Part shown: one piece after another, positions 10,001-16,252 of the stretch
Numbering within the stretch: the first letter of the stretch is position 1
Layout: each line of letters starts with the position of its first letter
From: Flavobacteriaceae bacterium UBA3356
GTDB lineage: Bacteria > Bacteroidota > Bacteroidia > Flavobacteriales > Flavobacteriaceae
Length of the DNA: 64,000 bases
Direction of reading: 5' to 3'
Assembly (NCBI GenBank): GCA_002360635.1
Contig: DEQW01000006.1
Coordinates: 90,135 to 154,134, forward strand
Notes under the pieces: model-generated
Database searches by the model: none
What the model was told of the DNA's origin: nothing
Seen by the model: the letters and a program-made list of their open reading frames with translations, nothing else
Translations under genes and position numbers: made by a program

Positions 10001-10082
10001 ACCAAGCGAATTCATCAAATTGCGGCAAATAGCCTCCCATTGCTGCTCTTTCTCCACTTGCTGATACTATTTCTTCACTCAT
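4014..10082 (-). CDS. Giant STAND/NACHT NTPase with nuclease-like N-terminus (Avs-like defence candidate)
   Basis: A single 2022-residue frame is intact from ATG to stop. Residues about 1-110 look like a PD-(D/E)xK/Cap4-type nuclease: E11-R12 in a helix, LDDIQY near 51-56, then AYQVKW at 64-69 giving a D...Q-x-K core. A P-loop NTPase follows, with Walker A GGPGSGKS (277-284) and Walker B ILIIDGLDHI (373-382), plus a helical region typical of NACHT/STAND switches. The remaining 1400 or so residues are rich in helical, TPR/HEAT-like stretches and end in a distinct C-terminal domain with GGGHFIIVIRDHRF. Effector, STAND module and long sensor arm is the layout of antiviral Avs proteins, which detect phage terminase or portal proteins. 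It is monocistronic cargo on a mobile island, which also fits defence. Family membership and nuclease activity are inferences. Confidence 0.75.
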   Translation of the reverse strand: MSEEIVSASGERAAMGGYLPQFDEFAWFVYLNLINKKLEWIRIADPKAEKLDDIQYSTHSEIHAYQVKWTIADANISFAKFKELLPLITSSWENLKSANPSKEIKPHLITNKPASSHDIVKDGDTNIGSFSDFLSEAWAKIKSNQLVDDKWKPILEELRKEANLNASEFEDFISCFDFQHSYQKKDFEVKKTPYSKEDEDLVRLTRFLWEEAGGTDRNIEFSRQKIIQRLGWSDRFKTIFNHELIVDKQRYQPIQSTINSLNSKLSEHEGGYLFLQGGPGSGKSTLLSEWSRNIESRVIKYYAFDFRNPSSLIYPERGKSSVLYFDLVFQLKEKGFYKKNILPYHDSIFLKKVFEEQLRELGEDFIKNSKKTILIIDGLDHIPREYKRISDSFLKELPPPKLLPKGVFIILGSQSYELEDLQQEIKSEFNSGNRTIQIDSLKKEDVYKYIDNFDSSIELNTSQRLAVFEKSQGHPLYLSYLMEKIYAADSIDDTIESFVSIDGSIDTYYKKIWEPIENEHSLIQFLGLIARINGSINLKFIQEWGFDRSVLKSFHEKARVLFNETEKSLSFFHNSFKQFLLDQTSLDYLTGEPDPNVNIDFHNQLAEFYVKSEFEKPWKQNHHLFQAQQYDSFISVVTPDSFTEQLLNFRPAEEIKQDAKLGVEIARQKKDIKVLVRYLFSLAEIERRLFNIDPGSFTEELLFLNKFDLARDYLRTGNTIHCNESYAFKACRLFIEFGHKSEGATLYNLAYPEIIKDSGIHIDDSHRYEEIRDSLEEWVYTSPFFETTENIFSIIEKIQFSGSIRENRFEEKESDLLLRLLSNLGYSLVDQNKWDDFNKVTEKIDSTSSRGRNSLFQLLKYAIEQCLDLKDNSRANEYLSLLTTLFTKEETKPIGKIFIADLVYKVTNDLNETYSWIKEVEQPSNVGKDQLGYDDSLDAFLPLIKLNKLLNLCGKGVSITSAIPTVAKGTDEEVLVEFERMLCITTQILAEGILQTPVVGDPIKRVCPIVRFYYKEISHRNRYWYKLTQAKGQYFDFLILAVSELGSEKLELLGDYLFGEFQNFPKYWSTSIQRKIIKSLLNNGFDAEKAVIQLKSLENSMLDDHDIDGRITECLAHSRVWFILDELEEAEKWLKQAIQESIGVGYRKDYQFSTWIEWLRKINHKDPFKASERIKWFLSHLNHIKETTEGRAYWKASEELLAVTYEHNLNDGLEQTIWQLKNDLIDFKDTITLFIKHFVLRTKSEEEFKSIVQLYSNLYLLLAESADSSLLKSILEKGHEILKERFLLEYAQAIISAIEIKAYEETRHYLLSEIDDFYKSKGLKAEDYYSSFNIPAKNERDRSSSSSNTLALKTDHERIDESEVLERVTNFDDFKKIIQEEDQANSFFNWSKVIEKITPLLSSSQIEEVTKLARIGRKESDFYAKLSEAALTLGNTELATSLANKSIELSSESGWVKYYDGGTRINAFSALKRINPEISSNKAFKVFAHDIVSSNYPSSYIEHLEDIIPLLTENYVEEELWPEIYGYLQRLMSNSKPVENLPILPSLDRPIMETLVDYLVYLSDSPVSLVKEQSLLLLAKYINQDDDYAFTQLLNGRLDDYACVDVIMKLSAFDSPKVHSLKSKINSLALSNDYQLRKNAIDILSSIKEEIPTPKSIQLPKVYSLHIPENGKPDFKKEIDPYFPEVDINDPRDLIRPFEFLIKILSEESGIDESNLIYRAYSIMKEIGREEEWTVEYEKKLRNHLEEIYLKYSYPRPRVIAARRAIMHVANELIDSGTIDDRRIQNLLISHDYAVQFFTEIAKPEFIQTIKERDFGGVGNDWLDRIDESERLSESLLAYDDNFKVIAEYNQVKNLDWGSPTEEYMYQIAVKEELHEEDNYIFGSVFHQLSSNYHELRGGGHFIIVIRDHRFNQFDLKSNWIAINPVLARNLGWEPEPTKLFAWKNSEGELMAESIYWSNGNINMTPRKDGEVGEGWFILVSKKGLEQIKSVERNLFLQKKLTRLKYKDSVLINNQETKVRRI

Positions 10083-10327
10083 TTTTATTATTAATCAATG
10101 TGTTTTTGACAATAAAAATAGCTCTTTTGATTTTTTTAGTGTTTGCCTGTGTGTGGACAAAAACCAAATGTGCCGTAGAGATACAATAAGTGAAAGAAAA
10201 TGTTTCTTTCATAATTTATCAAAAATCTAATAAATTTAAAGTTTTTTCAAAATTACAAATATAATTTGGATACAAATTTCAAAGGAACGGGTATCCTCCA
10301 ATAATAAAACACATCATAAATTTAATA

Positions 10328-11572
10328 TCAATTCCATACACTTTCCATAAAATTGATTCGATGTTCCTGATTAGGTCTGTAATAATTATTAAAAACTTCA
10401 ATACTTTTATGACCGGTATAACTCATTATAACCTTATCCGGCACCCCTTCATTTTTCATTATTGTGATAAATGATCTCCTAGCGGTATGGGAACTTATTC
10501 GATCCGAAAAAGTGGATTCAGTTTCAACTATATCATTTCCGTATCGCATCGTTTTTTTAATAATTTGATTATATCCCATTTTTTCAAAAAGTTCCTTTAA
10601 GTAATCATTAAACTTTTGATTTGAAATTTTCGGTAATTTATATTCATACTTCTCCAATATCTCTTTTGAATATTTATTAAGGGGAATAGATAATGATTTT
10701 GACTTATCTTTTGCATCAATAACATTTATAAAACCATCTACAACATCATTTTTTTTAACCCTAGAGTAATTGGAAAAACGCATACCGGAACAGCATCCAA
10801 AAACAAAGAGGTCACGAATTTTTATCAGCTTTTCATTATCGCCTAGATCAAATTCGTAAATTTCATCTACTTGTTTTTTAGTGAGAGCAATTTCATCTGT
10901 TTTGAAACGCTTTATATTTTTAAACTCTCTGAATTTATTGTTATAAGTGTACTTATTTGAAAACGCCCAATTCATAAATGTCTTGAATAGACCGACATTC
11001 CTACTGAGTGTATTTGCTGAATGTTCCTTTACCTCTACGCAATAGCTTATAAAAGCATTATAAAAATTTTTATCGATGGTATTGAACCGTAATTTAAATG
11101 ACTTATGCTCTTGAAAATCTTTTAGCAATTTTTTATTGTATTCATACCTATTAATTGTAGTCTGAGTATTTGCTTGATCAGATTTATCCTCTCTTTTATC
11201 TTTTAGGAAAAGTTCATAAACTCTAAAGAAGTCATTTGTATTCTTACTTACTTTTTTGAATTCGATATTGAACTCCTCTTTAGCCATTTCTATGGTTAAC
11301 TTTTCATTGATGGTTTTGTATCGACTAATCAGTTCAATAAAAAAATTAGAGTATCTGGACAATTGAGTATCTATAGATCTACGTAATTCTGCATCTTTTT
11401 TTCTTCCAGATAAATTGGCTGGTCTTTTATTTTTAAAATCCCAATCTTTCGGATGAATTTTTTCTCCCGTAGAATACACAAAAGTTTTTCCTTCGTCTTT
11501 AAAAGAGGCGGTAAAAAAAATAAGGGATTTAGCATCTTTATTTGGATATTTTAATCGAAATGAGAAGTTCAT
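10328..11572 (-). CDS. Tyrosine recombinase (integrase) of the island
   Basis: This 414-residue site-specific recombinase has the arrangement of Bacteroidota integrases: an N-terminal arm-binding domain (about 1-110), a SAM-like core-binding domain (about 115-215) and a catalytic domain (about 225-405). Catalytic residues can be read as R265 in CSGMRFSNYS, H362-x-x-R365 in SHTARRSF, H388 in TGHKS, and Y397, nine residues after that histidine. All essential positions are present, so it should be active. It would integrate and excise the island. Its 5' end faces the tRNA-Ser-like fragment about 140 bases away, the usual position of an integrase next to its att site. Confidence 0.92.
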   Translation of the reverse strand: MNFSFRLKYPNKDAKSLIFFTASFKDEGKTFVYSTGEKIHPKDWDFKNKRPANLSGRKKDAELRRSIDTQLSRYSNFFIELISRYKTINEKLTIEMAKEEFNIEFKKVSKNTNDFFRVYELFLKDKREDKSDQANTQTTINRYEYNKKLLKDFQEHKSFKLRFNTIDKNFYNAFISYCVEVKEHSANTLSRNVGLFKTFMNWAFSNKYTYNNKFREFKNIKRFKTDEIALTKKQVDEIYEFDLGDNEKLIKIRDLFVFGCCSGMRFSNYSRVKKNDVVDGFINVIDAKDKSKSLSIPLNKYSKEILEKYEYKLPKISNQKFNDYLKELFEKMGYNQIIKKTMRYGNDIVETESTFSDRISSHTARRSFITIMKNEGVPDKVIMSYTGHKSIEVFNNYYRPNQEHRINFMESVWN

Positions 11573-11710
11573 AAAAATAAGTAGGTGTCGAATTAGGTGT
11601 TATAAATGTTGTATTTTAATAGTATTTAAAGATATATTAAATAATACAATTATTCTAATTATCAGTAAAATTAAGTGCTATCACTAACATTACAGCTAAT
11701 ATCACAAAAT

Positions 11711-11735
11711 AGGTTCAAAACCCTCTTTCTCCGCT
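11711..11735 (+). other. Candidate attachment site: 3' end of a tRNA-Ser gene
   Basis: The bases from GGTTCAAAA through CCCTC and TTTCTCCG read as T-loop, 3' strand of the T-stem, 3' acceptor strand and the discriminator G typical of tRNA-Ser. Upstream bases do not pair as a T-stem and no tRNA body is present. This is the duplicated 3' fragment left when an element integrates into a tRNA gene. A strong terminator follows directly, as expected for the original downstream flank of the tRNA. The intact gene should be at the other end of the island, left of the window. Confidence 0.65.
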
Positions 11736-11736
11736 G

Positions 11737-11771
11737 AAAAGCCCGTAAACGCAATGTTTACGGGCTTTTTT
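11737..11771 (+). terminator. Rho-independent terminator after the tRNA fragment
   Basis: A perfect 10-bp stem GCCCGTAAAC / GTTTACGGGC encloses a GCAAT loop. It is preceded by AAAA and followed by six T residues. Its place next to the tRNA-Ser 3' fragment suggests it was the terminator of the target tRNA gene before integration. Confidence 0.9.
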
Positions 11772-11940
11772 CATTTTTTGGGGCATATTGGTGCACACAT
11801 TTTTTCTAAGTTATTATTCAACTTAAATAACTAACTGATAATTCTCAAGTAAATAAGTTTTCACTAGTGCTGAAAACAAAGCAGTTTTCAAGTATTTCCA
11901 AAATATGAATACGATATAAAAGTCGTGAAAAATTACAACC

Positions 11941-11983
11941 TGATTTATATCATAATCTAAGCTATCTCTATGACGTAATTTTG
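11941..11983 (+). promoter_or_regulatory. CRP/FNR-type operator and -7 box for the hemN operon
   Basis: The palindrome TGATTTATATCA is at 11941-11952 and the -7 box TAATTTTG, a perfect TAnnTTTG, is at 11976-11983. The distance from first operator base to first -7 base is 35, the same as at the other sites in this window. This places the operator near -41, as for a class II activator. The first gene starts at 12007. Confidence 0.8.
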
Positions 11984-12006
11984 CCTCATAATTAAAACTT
12001 AGAATT

Positions 12007-12291
12007 ATGACCTTGTACGCAAAATTAAATCAGGACTTTTCAAAAAATTATATAGCAAATTCTACCTTGGGAATCATTCTTTCCACGTGTATTGGTTCAA
12101 TTGCCGTGATGACTTCTTTAATGAACGGAAACGGAATTCTTGAAATGATTCTTGTTTTTGTAAGTGTAGCTACTTGTAGTATTCACAATGCCTCTATCCT
12201 TACGCTACAAAAAGCTGAATTGGTATTCAATTTATTAATGGCTAGCATACTCATTAACACACTAATAATTCTGGGCAACGGACTACTCTAA
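12007..12291 (+). CDS. Small membrane protein preceding hemN
   Basis: This 94-residue protein has three hydrophobic segments (about residues 20-38, 44-62 and 72-93) and a short polar N-terminus. I do not recognise a named family. It is the first gene of the operon with hemN and ric, 14 bases ahead of hemN, under an operator/promoter of the palindrome regulon. It is therefore probably expressed at low oxygen and may serve haem or respiratory enzyme biogenesis. That role is inferred only from position. Confidence 0.65.
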   Translation: MTLYAKLNQDFSKNYIANSTLGIILSTCIGSIAVMTSLMNGNGILEMILVFVSVATCSIHNASILTLQKAELVFNLLMASILINTLIILGNGLL

Positions 12292-12305
12292 ACAAAAAAA
12301 CCACA

Positions 12306-13667
12306 ATGTCTTCTTTAGTTTCAAAATATAATGTTGCAGGACCAAGATATACAAGCTATCCAACTGTCCCTTACTGGAAAAATGAATCATTTTCACCTAA
12401 AGAGTGGGAAAAGACCTTGCAGAAAAGTTTTAAAGAGAGCAATGCTGCTGAAGGAGTAAGCCTTTACATTCATTTACCTTTTTGTGAAAGCCTATGTACT
12501 TTTTGTGGTTGCAACAAACGTATTACAAAAAACCACGGTGTTGAGACTCCATACTTGCAATCGGTTTTAAAAGAATGGAAGTTGTATCGACAACTTTTTG
12601 ATGAAAAACCCATTATAAAAGAGTTGCACTTAGGAGGAGGGACACCTACATTCTTTTCTGCTGAAAATTTAAAGACATTGCTCGACGGAATTTTTGAACA
12701 TTCCATTAAAGCCGAAAAAGCAGAACTAAGTTTTGAAGGTCACCCAAATAATACCACCGAAGCACATTTACACATGCTTGCCTCACTAGGGTTTAACCGG
12801 GTAAGCTTTGGCGTGCAGGATTATAATGAAACGGTACAAAAAGCCATTCACCGTATCCAGCCCTTCGAAAACGTGAAAAAAGCGACAGAAAACTCAAGAA
12901 AAGCTGGGTACACCTCTGTGGGCCACGATATTATTTTTGGACTCCCATTTCAGAAAAAAGAGCACATTATTCACACCATTGAACGTACCAAAGAACTTAT
13001 GCCAGACCGCATTGCCTTTTACAGCTATGCACATGTTCCTTGGATAAAAGGTAACGGTCAACGTGGTTTTAAGGACGAAGACCTTCCTTCTGCTTCAGAG
13101 AAAAGGGAGCAATACGAAATTGGCAAAAAAATGTTGCTTGAAGCTGGTTACGTAGAAATAGGAATGGACCATTTCGCCTTAAAAACCGATAGCCTCTACA
13201 AAGCTGTTGAAACCAAAACCATACACCGTAATTTTATGGGCTATACATCATCAAAAACACAGGCTATGATAGGGCTGGGCGTTTCGTCCATTAGTGATAG
13301 TTGGTACAGTTTTGCTCAAAATGTAAAAACCGTAGAAGAATACCAAAAACAAGTTGAAGATGGCATAATACCTGTGTATCGCGGTCATATTCTTACTAAA
13401 GAAGATTTAACCATAAGAAAGCATATTCTAAACCTAATGTGCAAATTAAAAACCTCTTGGAGCAGTAAAGAGGGTTGGTTTACAGAACTTCCGGATATTT
13501 TGATAAACTTAAAAGAAATGGAAACGGATGGCCTAATTGAAATTGAAAGCAATGCGCTTTATATTACCGAAAAAGGGCGCCCGTTTGTTCGGAATGTATG
13601 TATGGCTTTCGATCTATTATTGCAACAAAAACAACCTGAAACACAATTATTTTCAATGACTGTATAA
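12306..13667 (+). CDS. hemN: Oxygen-independent coproporphyrinogen III dehydrogenase
   Basis: This 453-residue radical-SAM enzyme converts coproporphyrinogen III to protoporphyrinogen IX without oxygen, allowing haem synthesis under anoxia. The iron-sulfur/SAM motif is C60-x3-C64-x2-C67 followed by the extra C69 (FCESLCTFCGCN), characteristic of HemN. The family phrases GPRYTSYPT (residues 12-20) and LHLGGGTPTF are present, and the length fits bacterial HemN. It is second in an operon headed by the palindrome operator and followed by ric, a typical set for low-oxygen, nitrosative conditions. Haem from this route would supply the cbb3 oxidase and c-type cytochromes encoded nearby. Confidence 0.95.
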   Translation: MSSLVSKYNVAGPRYTSYPTVPYWKNESFSPKEWEKTLQKSFKESNAAEGVSLYIHLPFCESLCTFCGCNKRITKNHGVETPYLQSVLKEWKLYRQLFDEKPIIKELHLGGGTPTFFSAENLKTLLDGIFEHSIKAEKAELSFEGHPNNTTEAHLHMLASLGFNRVSFGVQDYNETVQKAIHRIQPFENVKKATENSRKAGYTSVGHDIIFGLPFQKKEHIIHTIERTKELMPDRIAFYSYAHVPWIKGNGQRGFKDEDLPSASEKREQYEIGKKMLLEAGYVEIGMDHFALKTDSLYKAVETKTIHRNFMGYTSSKTQAMIGLGVSSISDSWYSFAQNVKTVEEYQKQVEDGIIPVYRGHILTKEDLTIRKHILNLMCKLKTSWSSKEGWFTELPDILINLKEMETDGLIEIESNALYITEKGRPFVRNVCMAFDLLLQQKQPETQLFSMTV

Positions 13668-13685
13668 CATTAAAAACTAATAATT

Positions 13686-14408
13686 ATGAGTATAACAGAA
13701 GAAAAAACAATAGCCGATATTGTTGCCGAAAACATTAAAACCTCTCACATATTCAAAAAATACGGAATCGATTTTTGCTGTGGTGGTGGGGTATCAGTAC
13801 AGAAAGCTTGTGAAAAGAAAGGCATAGACTATGTAACTATAGCTGAAGAACTTCGCCATTTTGATATAGAAGTTGAAGAAAATTACGATTATATTAATTG
13901 GCCGCTCGATGTATTGGTAGACCATATCGTTTCCGTTCATCATTTATATGTAGAGGAAAATATCCCTTTACTGCTTCAATACGCTGAAAAAGTGGCAAAA
14001 GTACACGGCCATCATTATTCAGAATTAATACAAATTCGTGAACTCTTCATTGAACTTTCTAAAGAGCTTTCTGCACATATGAAAAAGGAAGAATTGATTC
14101 TTTTTCCATTCATTAAAAAAATGACACTTGCCGAAAAAGCGGGAATACCGCTAGATGTTCCACATTTTAGAACCGTAGAGAATCCTATCGCAATGATGGA
14201 AGATGAACACGAAAATGCCGGTGACATTTGTAAGGAGATTGCAAAACTCACTAATAATTACACGCCACCAGAAAATGCTTGTAATACATTTAGGGCTTTA
14301 TATGATAAGCTGGAAGAGTTTGAGCAAGATTTACATACCCACATCCATTTAGAAAACAACATTTTGCATCCTAAAGCATTAAAATTGGAAAAAGAATTAA
14401 GGGATTAA
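13686..14408 (+). CDS. ric: Iron-sulfur cluster repair di-iron protein (Ric/YtfE/ScdA)
   Basis: This 240-residue protein repairs iron-sulfur clusters damaged by nitric oxide or oxidants. The N-terminal DUF542/ScdA domain (about 1-60) carries the FCCGGG motif. The rest is a hemerythrin-like four-helix bundle whose histidine and glutamate ligands are visible in DHIVSVHH, HGHHY, HMKKEE, DEHENAG and HTHIHLENN. The length matches the family. It lies 18 bases after hemN in the operon driven from about 11,985. The pairing with hemN and a nos cluster in the same region suggests a role in coping with NO during denitrification. Confidence 0.93.
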   Translation: MSITEEKTIADIVAENIKTSHIFKKYGIDFCCGGGVSVQKACEKKGIDYVTIAEELRHFDIEVEENYDYINWPLDVLVDHIVSVHHLYVEENIPLLLQYAEKVAKVHGHHYSELIQIRELFIELSKELSAHMKKEELILFPFIKKMTLAEKAGIPLDVPHFRTVENPIAMMEDEHENAGDICKEIAKLTNNYTPPENACNTFRALYDKLEEFEQDLHTHIHLENNILHPKALKLEKELRD

Positions 14409-14450
14409 GTAGAAGCTTGACTAGCTTACACTTAAAGTTTGGTTTAGTAG

Positions 14451-14485
14451 AAAAGGGAAGTTGAAAATAATTCAACTTCCCTTTT
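14451..14485. terminator. Bidirectional terminator between ric and the cbb3 locus
   Basis: A perfect 15-bp inverted repeat, AAAAGGGAAGTTGAA and its complement, encloses an AATAA loop. It has A-run and T-run flanks, so it can end transcription from both converging operons. The 78 bases after it, to the next gene end at 14564, hold nothing recognisable. Confidence 0.85.
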
Positions 14486-14563
14486 AGTTTTTTAACGGCT
14501 AAATGACCAAACAGTGATTATTATCCTCAAAAAAAACAAAGATATTAATAAGCTTGCTCAACC

Positions 14564-14770
14564 TCACTTTTTGTTGTGCGGTGGTCGTTCGTTTTTTTTA
14601 GGCTCGTCGTTTTTTTTAGGCTTGTTGTGCACCATCCCCTTTTTGCTTTTATCCTTTTTATTTACAAGTTTTACAACAGTGAAAATAACGGCAAGAAGTA
14701 CCAAACCACCAAGGATAGTGAGTATTAAACCGCTATCGTTCCAAGCATTTATAAAAATTGCTGTTTTCAT
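14564..14770 (-). CDS. Small single-pass membrane protein at the end of the cbb3 operon
   Basis: This 68-residue protein has one transmembrane helix (about residues 14-36) and a very basic tail rich in K, N and P (residues 37-68). The neighbouring 42-residue protein has the same plan: polar start, a W in the first 11 residues, one helix, then a KK-rich end. The two look like a diverged pair. I do not recognise a family. Its place at the 3' end of the cytochrome oxidase operon suggests a subunit-like or assembly role comparable to CcoQ or CcoS, but this is inference. Confidence 0.6.
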   Translation of the reverse strand: MKTAIFINAWNDSGLILTILGGLVLLAVIFTVVKLVNKKDKSKKGMVHNKPKKNDEPKKNERPPHNKK

Positions 14771-14786
14771 AATTGAATGTTTTTAA

Positions 14787-14915
14787 TTACTTTTTTTTAT
14801 CGCTATTTACCATATTGAAAACAAGAGCAACAAGAACGACACAAACAACTCCAAAAACTACGATAATCGCTGTTCCCATTCCCCAATCTACTAACGGTAT
14901 GACTGTATTTAACAT
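14787..14915 (-). CDS. 42-residue membrane peptide in the cbb3 operon
   Basis: A short frame with ATG at 14913-14915 and TAA at 14787-14789 encodes a peptide starting MLNTVIPLVDWGMGTAII. It has one strongly hydrophobic helix (about residues 14-35) and ends NSDKKK. It is 11 bases downstream of the TauE-like gene and 16 bases before the 68-residue membrane protein, so it fits the operon with tight spacing. The composition is that of a real membrane peptide. Tiny single-helix subunits are common in cytochrome oxidase complexes, which makes that role plausible but unproven. Confidence 0.6.
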   Translation of the reverse strand: MLNTVIPLVDWGMGTAIIVVFGVVCVVLVALVFNMVNSDKKK

Positions 14916-14926
14916 AATTAAAATTT

Positions 14927-15670
14927 TTATTGATTAGTATTTATTTCAGTGTTCATGTTTTCTGAAACAACATGACAATTATAATTTGCGTTTACCATTT
15001 CCACAGCTGGCTTTGGTGATATATACGGGATTCCCAAGCCCAATCCCCTAATAATGAACAAACAGCCAATAAGCACAACAAATACTGGTATAGCTTTGCG
15101 AATGCGCTGTCTAACCTGTACATTCAAGAAATTTCCCAAATAAATCGCACTGGTCATTAGCGGGATGGTGCCTAGTCCAAAAATTGCCATATACAAACTT
15201 CCTTGTAGTGCATTTCCGGAAGCAATGGCACCAAAAACAGCCATATAGACCAGGCCACATGGTAAAAACCCATTTAAGAATCCGATAGTTAAAAATGTAT
15301 CGGGCGATTTCTTCTTTAATGCAGCCCCTAATTCACTTTTTACTTTTGAAATAATTTTAAATAGCGGTTTTGAAAAATTATATTTCTGAAACGTTCTATA
15401 CGGAAGCAAAACAACGATAACCATTAAAATACCTATCGCAATGGTTAATTGTTGTTGCATACCAAACAGGTAAAAGCTTTTGCCCAACAAACCAAATAAA
15501 AGTCCGATTATCGAGTATGCGAAAATTCTACCAGAGTGATAAAGGAATATTTGTCCTACCTTTTTCACTGGTTTTTTATGATCTACCGGTAATAAAAATG
15601 CAATGGGGCCGCACATTCCCACACAGTGGAAGCTTCCCAATAAGCCGAATATGAGTGCTGATACTAGCAT
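14927..15670 (-). CDS. Sulfite exporter TauE/SafE-like (DsbD-type) membrane protein
   Basis: This 247-residue protein has about six transmembrane segments and is often linked to cbb3 oxidase loci in Bacteroidota. The N-terminal helix contains FHCVGMCGPIAFLLP, and a second repeat-like motif is FLNGFLPCGLVYMAVFGA (about residues 132-149). The paired cysteines and the proline-cysteine of the two motifs are the signature of the DsbD/TauE/UreH-2 group, used for thiol or metal transfer across the membrane. In this operon a role in copper or haem delivery to the oxidase is likely. It starts 43 bases after ccoH. The exact substrate cannot be read from the sequence. Confidence 0.8.
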   Translation of the reverse strand: MLVSALIFGLLGSFHCVGMCGPIAFLLPVDHKKPVKKVGQIFLYHSGRIFAYSIIGLLFGLLGKSFYLFGMQQQLTIAIGILMVIVVLLPYRTFQKYNFSKPLFKIISKVKSELGAALKKKSPDTFLTIGFLNGFLPCGLVYMAVFGAIASGNALQGSLYMAIFGLGTIPLMTSAIYLGNFLNVQVRQRIRKAIPVFVVLIGCLFIIRGLGLGIPYISPKPAVEMVNANYNCHVVSENMNTEINTNQ

Positions 15671-15713
15671 TTTATTTATTAATTAAAACCTATCTATGTG
15701 GGTAAAAAGGTTT

Positions 15714-16160
15714 TTAATAGACTATTTCTTCTTTATACAAATACTTTTTCCCTTCGTAATCCCAGGCAATATTTATGTTCCAACGACCGCCCAACAATCG
15801 CTTGTTAGGTATGAGCAAATTTGAACCAGAGAATTTCAACGGAAGTTGAAAGTCCAGTTTTTTGTTGGACGGTCTGTACAGGAACACAGTCCCCGAAACG
15901 TTTTCAGGGTTTATTTCTTTTGGAAAGGAAAGTAGCCAACCTTCATCGGTTTTCTTTCCTTTTATTTTCTCGGTCAATAATTTTAAATTTTCTTCGGCAT
16001 CTATTTCTTGTTGAAATGCGAGTTCTTTTTTATAATACTCTTCCACTACCAAATCGTAACTGTATTTATCGTTGGTACTCATTTTTATCACAAAAAACAT
16101 GATAAAACAAATAAAGGCTGCGATACCAATTACAATTCCTGTTCCCCAATTTATTTTCAT
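15714..16160 (-). CDS. ccoH: FixH/CcoH family protein of the cbb3 locus
   Basis: This 148-residue protein has one N-terminal transmembrane helix (about residues 6-26), then a periplasmic domain starting with the family phrase YDLVVEEYYKKELAFQQEID (about 35-54). FixH/CcoH is needed for stable assembly of cbb3 oxidase and interacts with the copper ATPase CcoI. The beta-rich remainder includes GTVFLYRPSNKKLDFQLPL and GGRWNINIAWDYEGK, as in Bacteroidota members. It follows ccoG with a 92-base gap in the same direction. The assignment rests on length, topology and locus. Confidence 0.88.
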   Translation of the reverse strand: MKINWGTGIVIGIAAFICFIMFFVIKMSTNDKYSYDLVVEEYYKKELAFQQEIDAEENLKLLTEKIKGKKTDEGWLLSFPKEINPENVSGTVFLYRPSNKKLDFQLPLKFSGSNLLIPNKRLLGGRWNINIAWDYEGKKYLYKEEIVY

Positions 16161-16252
16161 AATACGTGCCCGTAAACCGGGTGTTTTTTTATTAAACTCA
16201 ATATGTTTTAGGATAGCACTGTTTTATCAATGCTTTGCCTTGACAATTTATA

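Larger units (their letters stand above)
1..11735. mobile_element. Integrated mobilizable island, right-hand part
   Basis: The segment combines a relaxosome protein, a candidate oriT, a helicase-loader ATPase, a winged-helix replication protein, an Xis-like HTH, cargo genes and a tyrosine recombinase at its right end. The recombinase is transcribed away from a 25-base tRNA-Ser-like 3' fragment at 11711-11735, beyond which ordinary core respiration genes begin. None of the palindromic operators found in the chromosomal part was noticed in this segment. The gene set is like that of Bacteroidota mobilizable units, which rely on a helper conjugation apparatus. The left end is outside the window, so total size and any relaxase cannot be seen. 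The right boundary is inferred from the att fragment. Confidence 0.8.

Noticed and set aside
11573..11735. A complete tRNA gene next to the integrase
   Set aside because: Only the 3' part from the T-loop onward is present. No D-arm, anticodon arm or matching 5' acceptor strand can be found upstream.
11836..11847. TGATAATTCTCA, a near match to the palindrome operator
   Set aside because: One mismatch in the right half-site and no TAnnTTTG-like box 35 bases away on either strand. No gene starts nearby in a fitting position.
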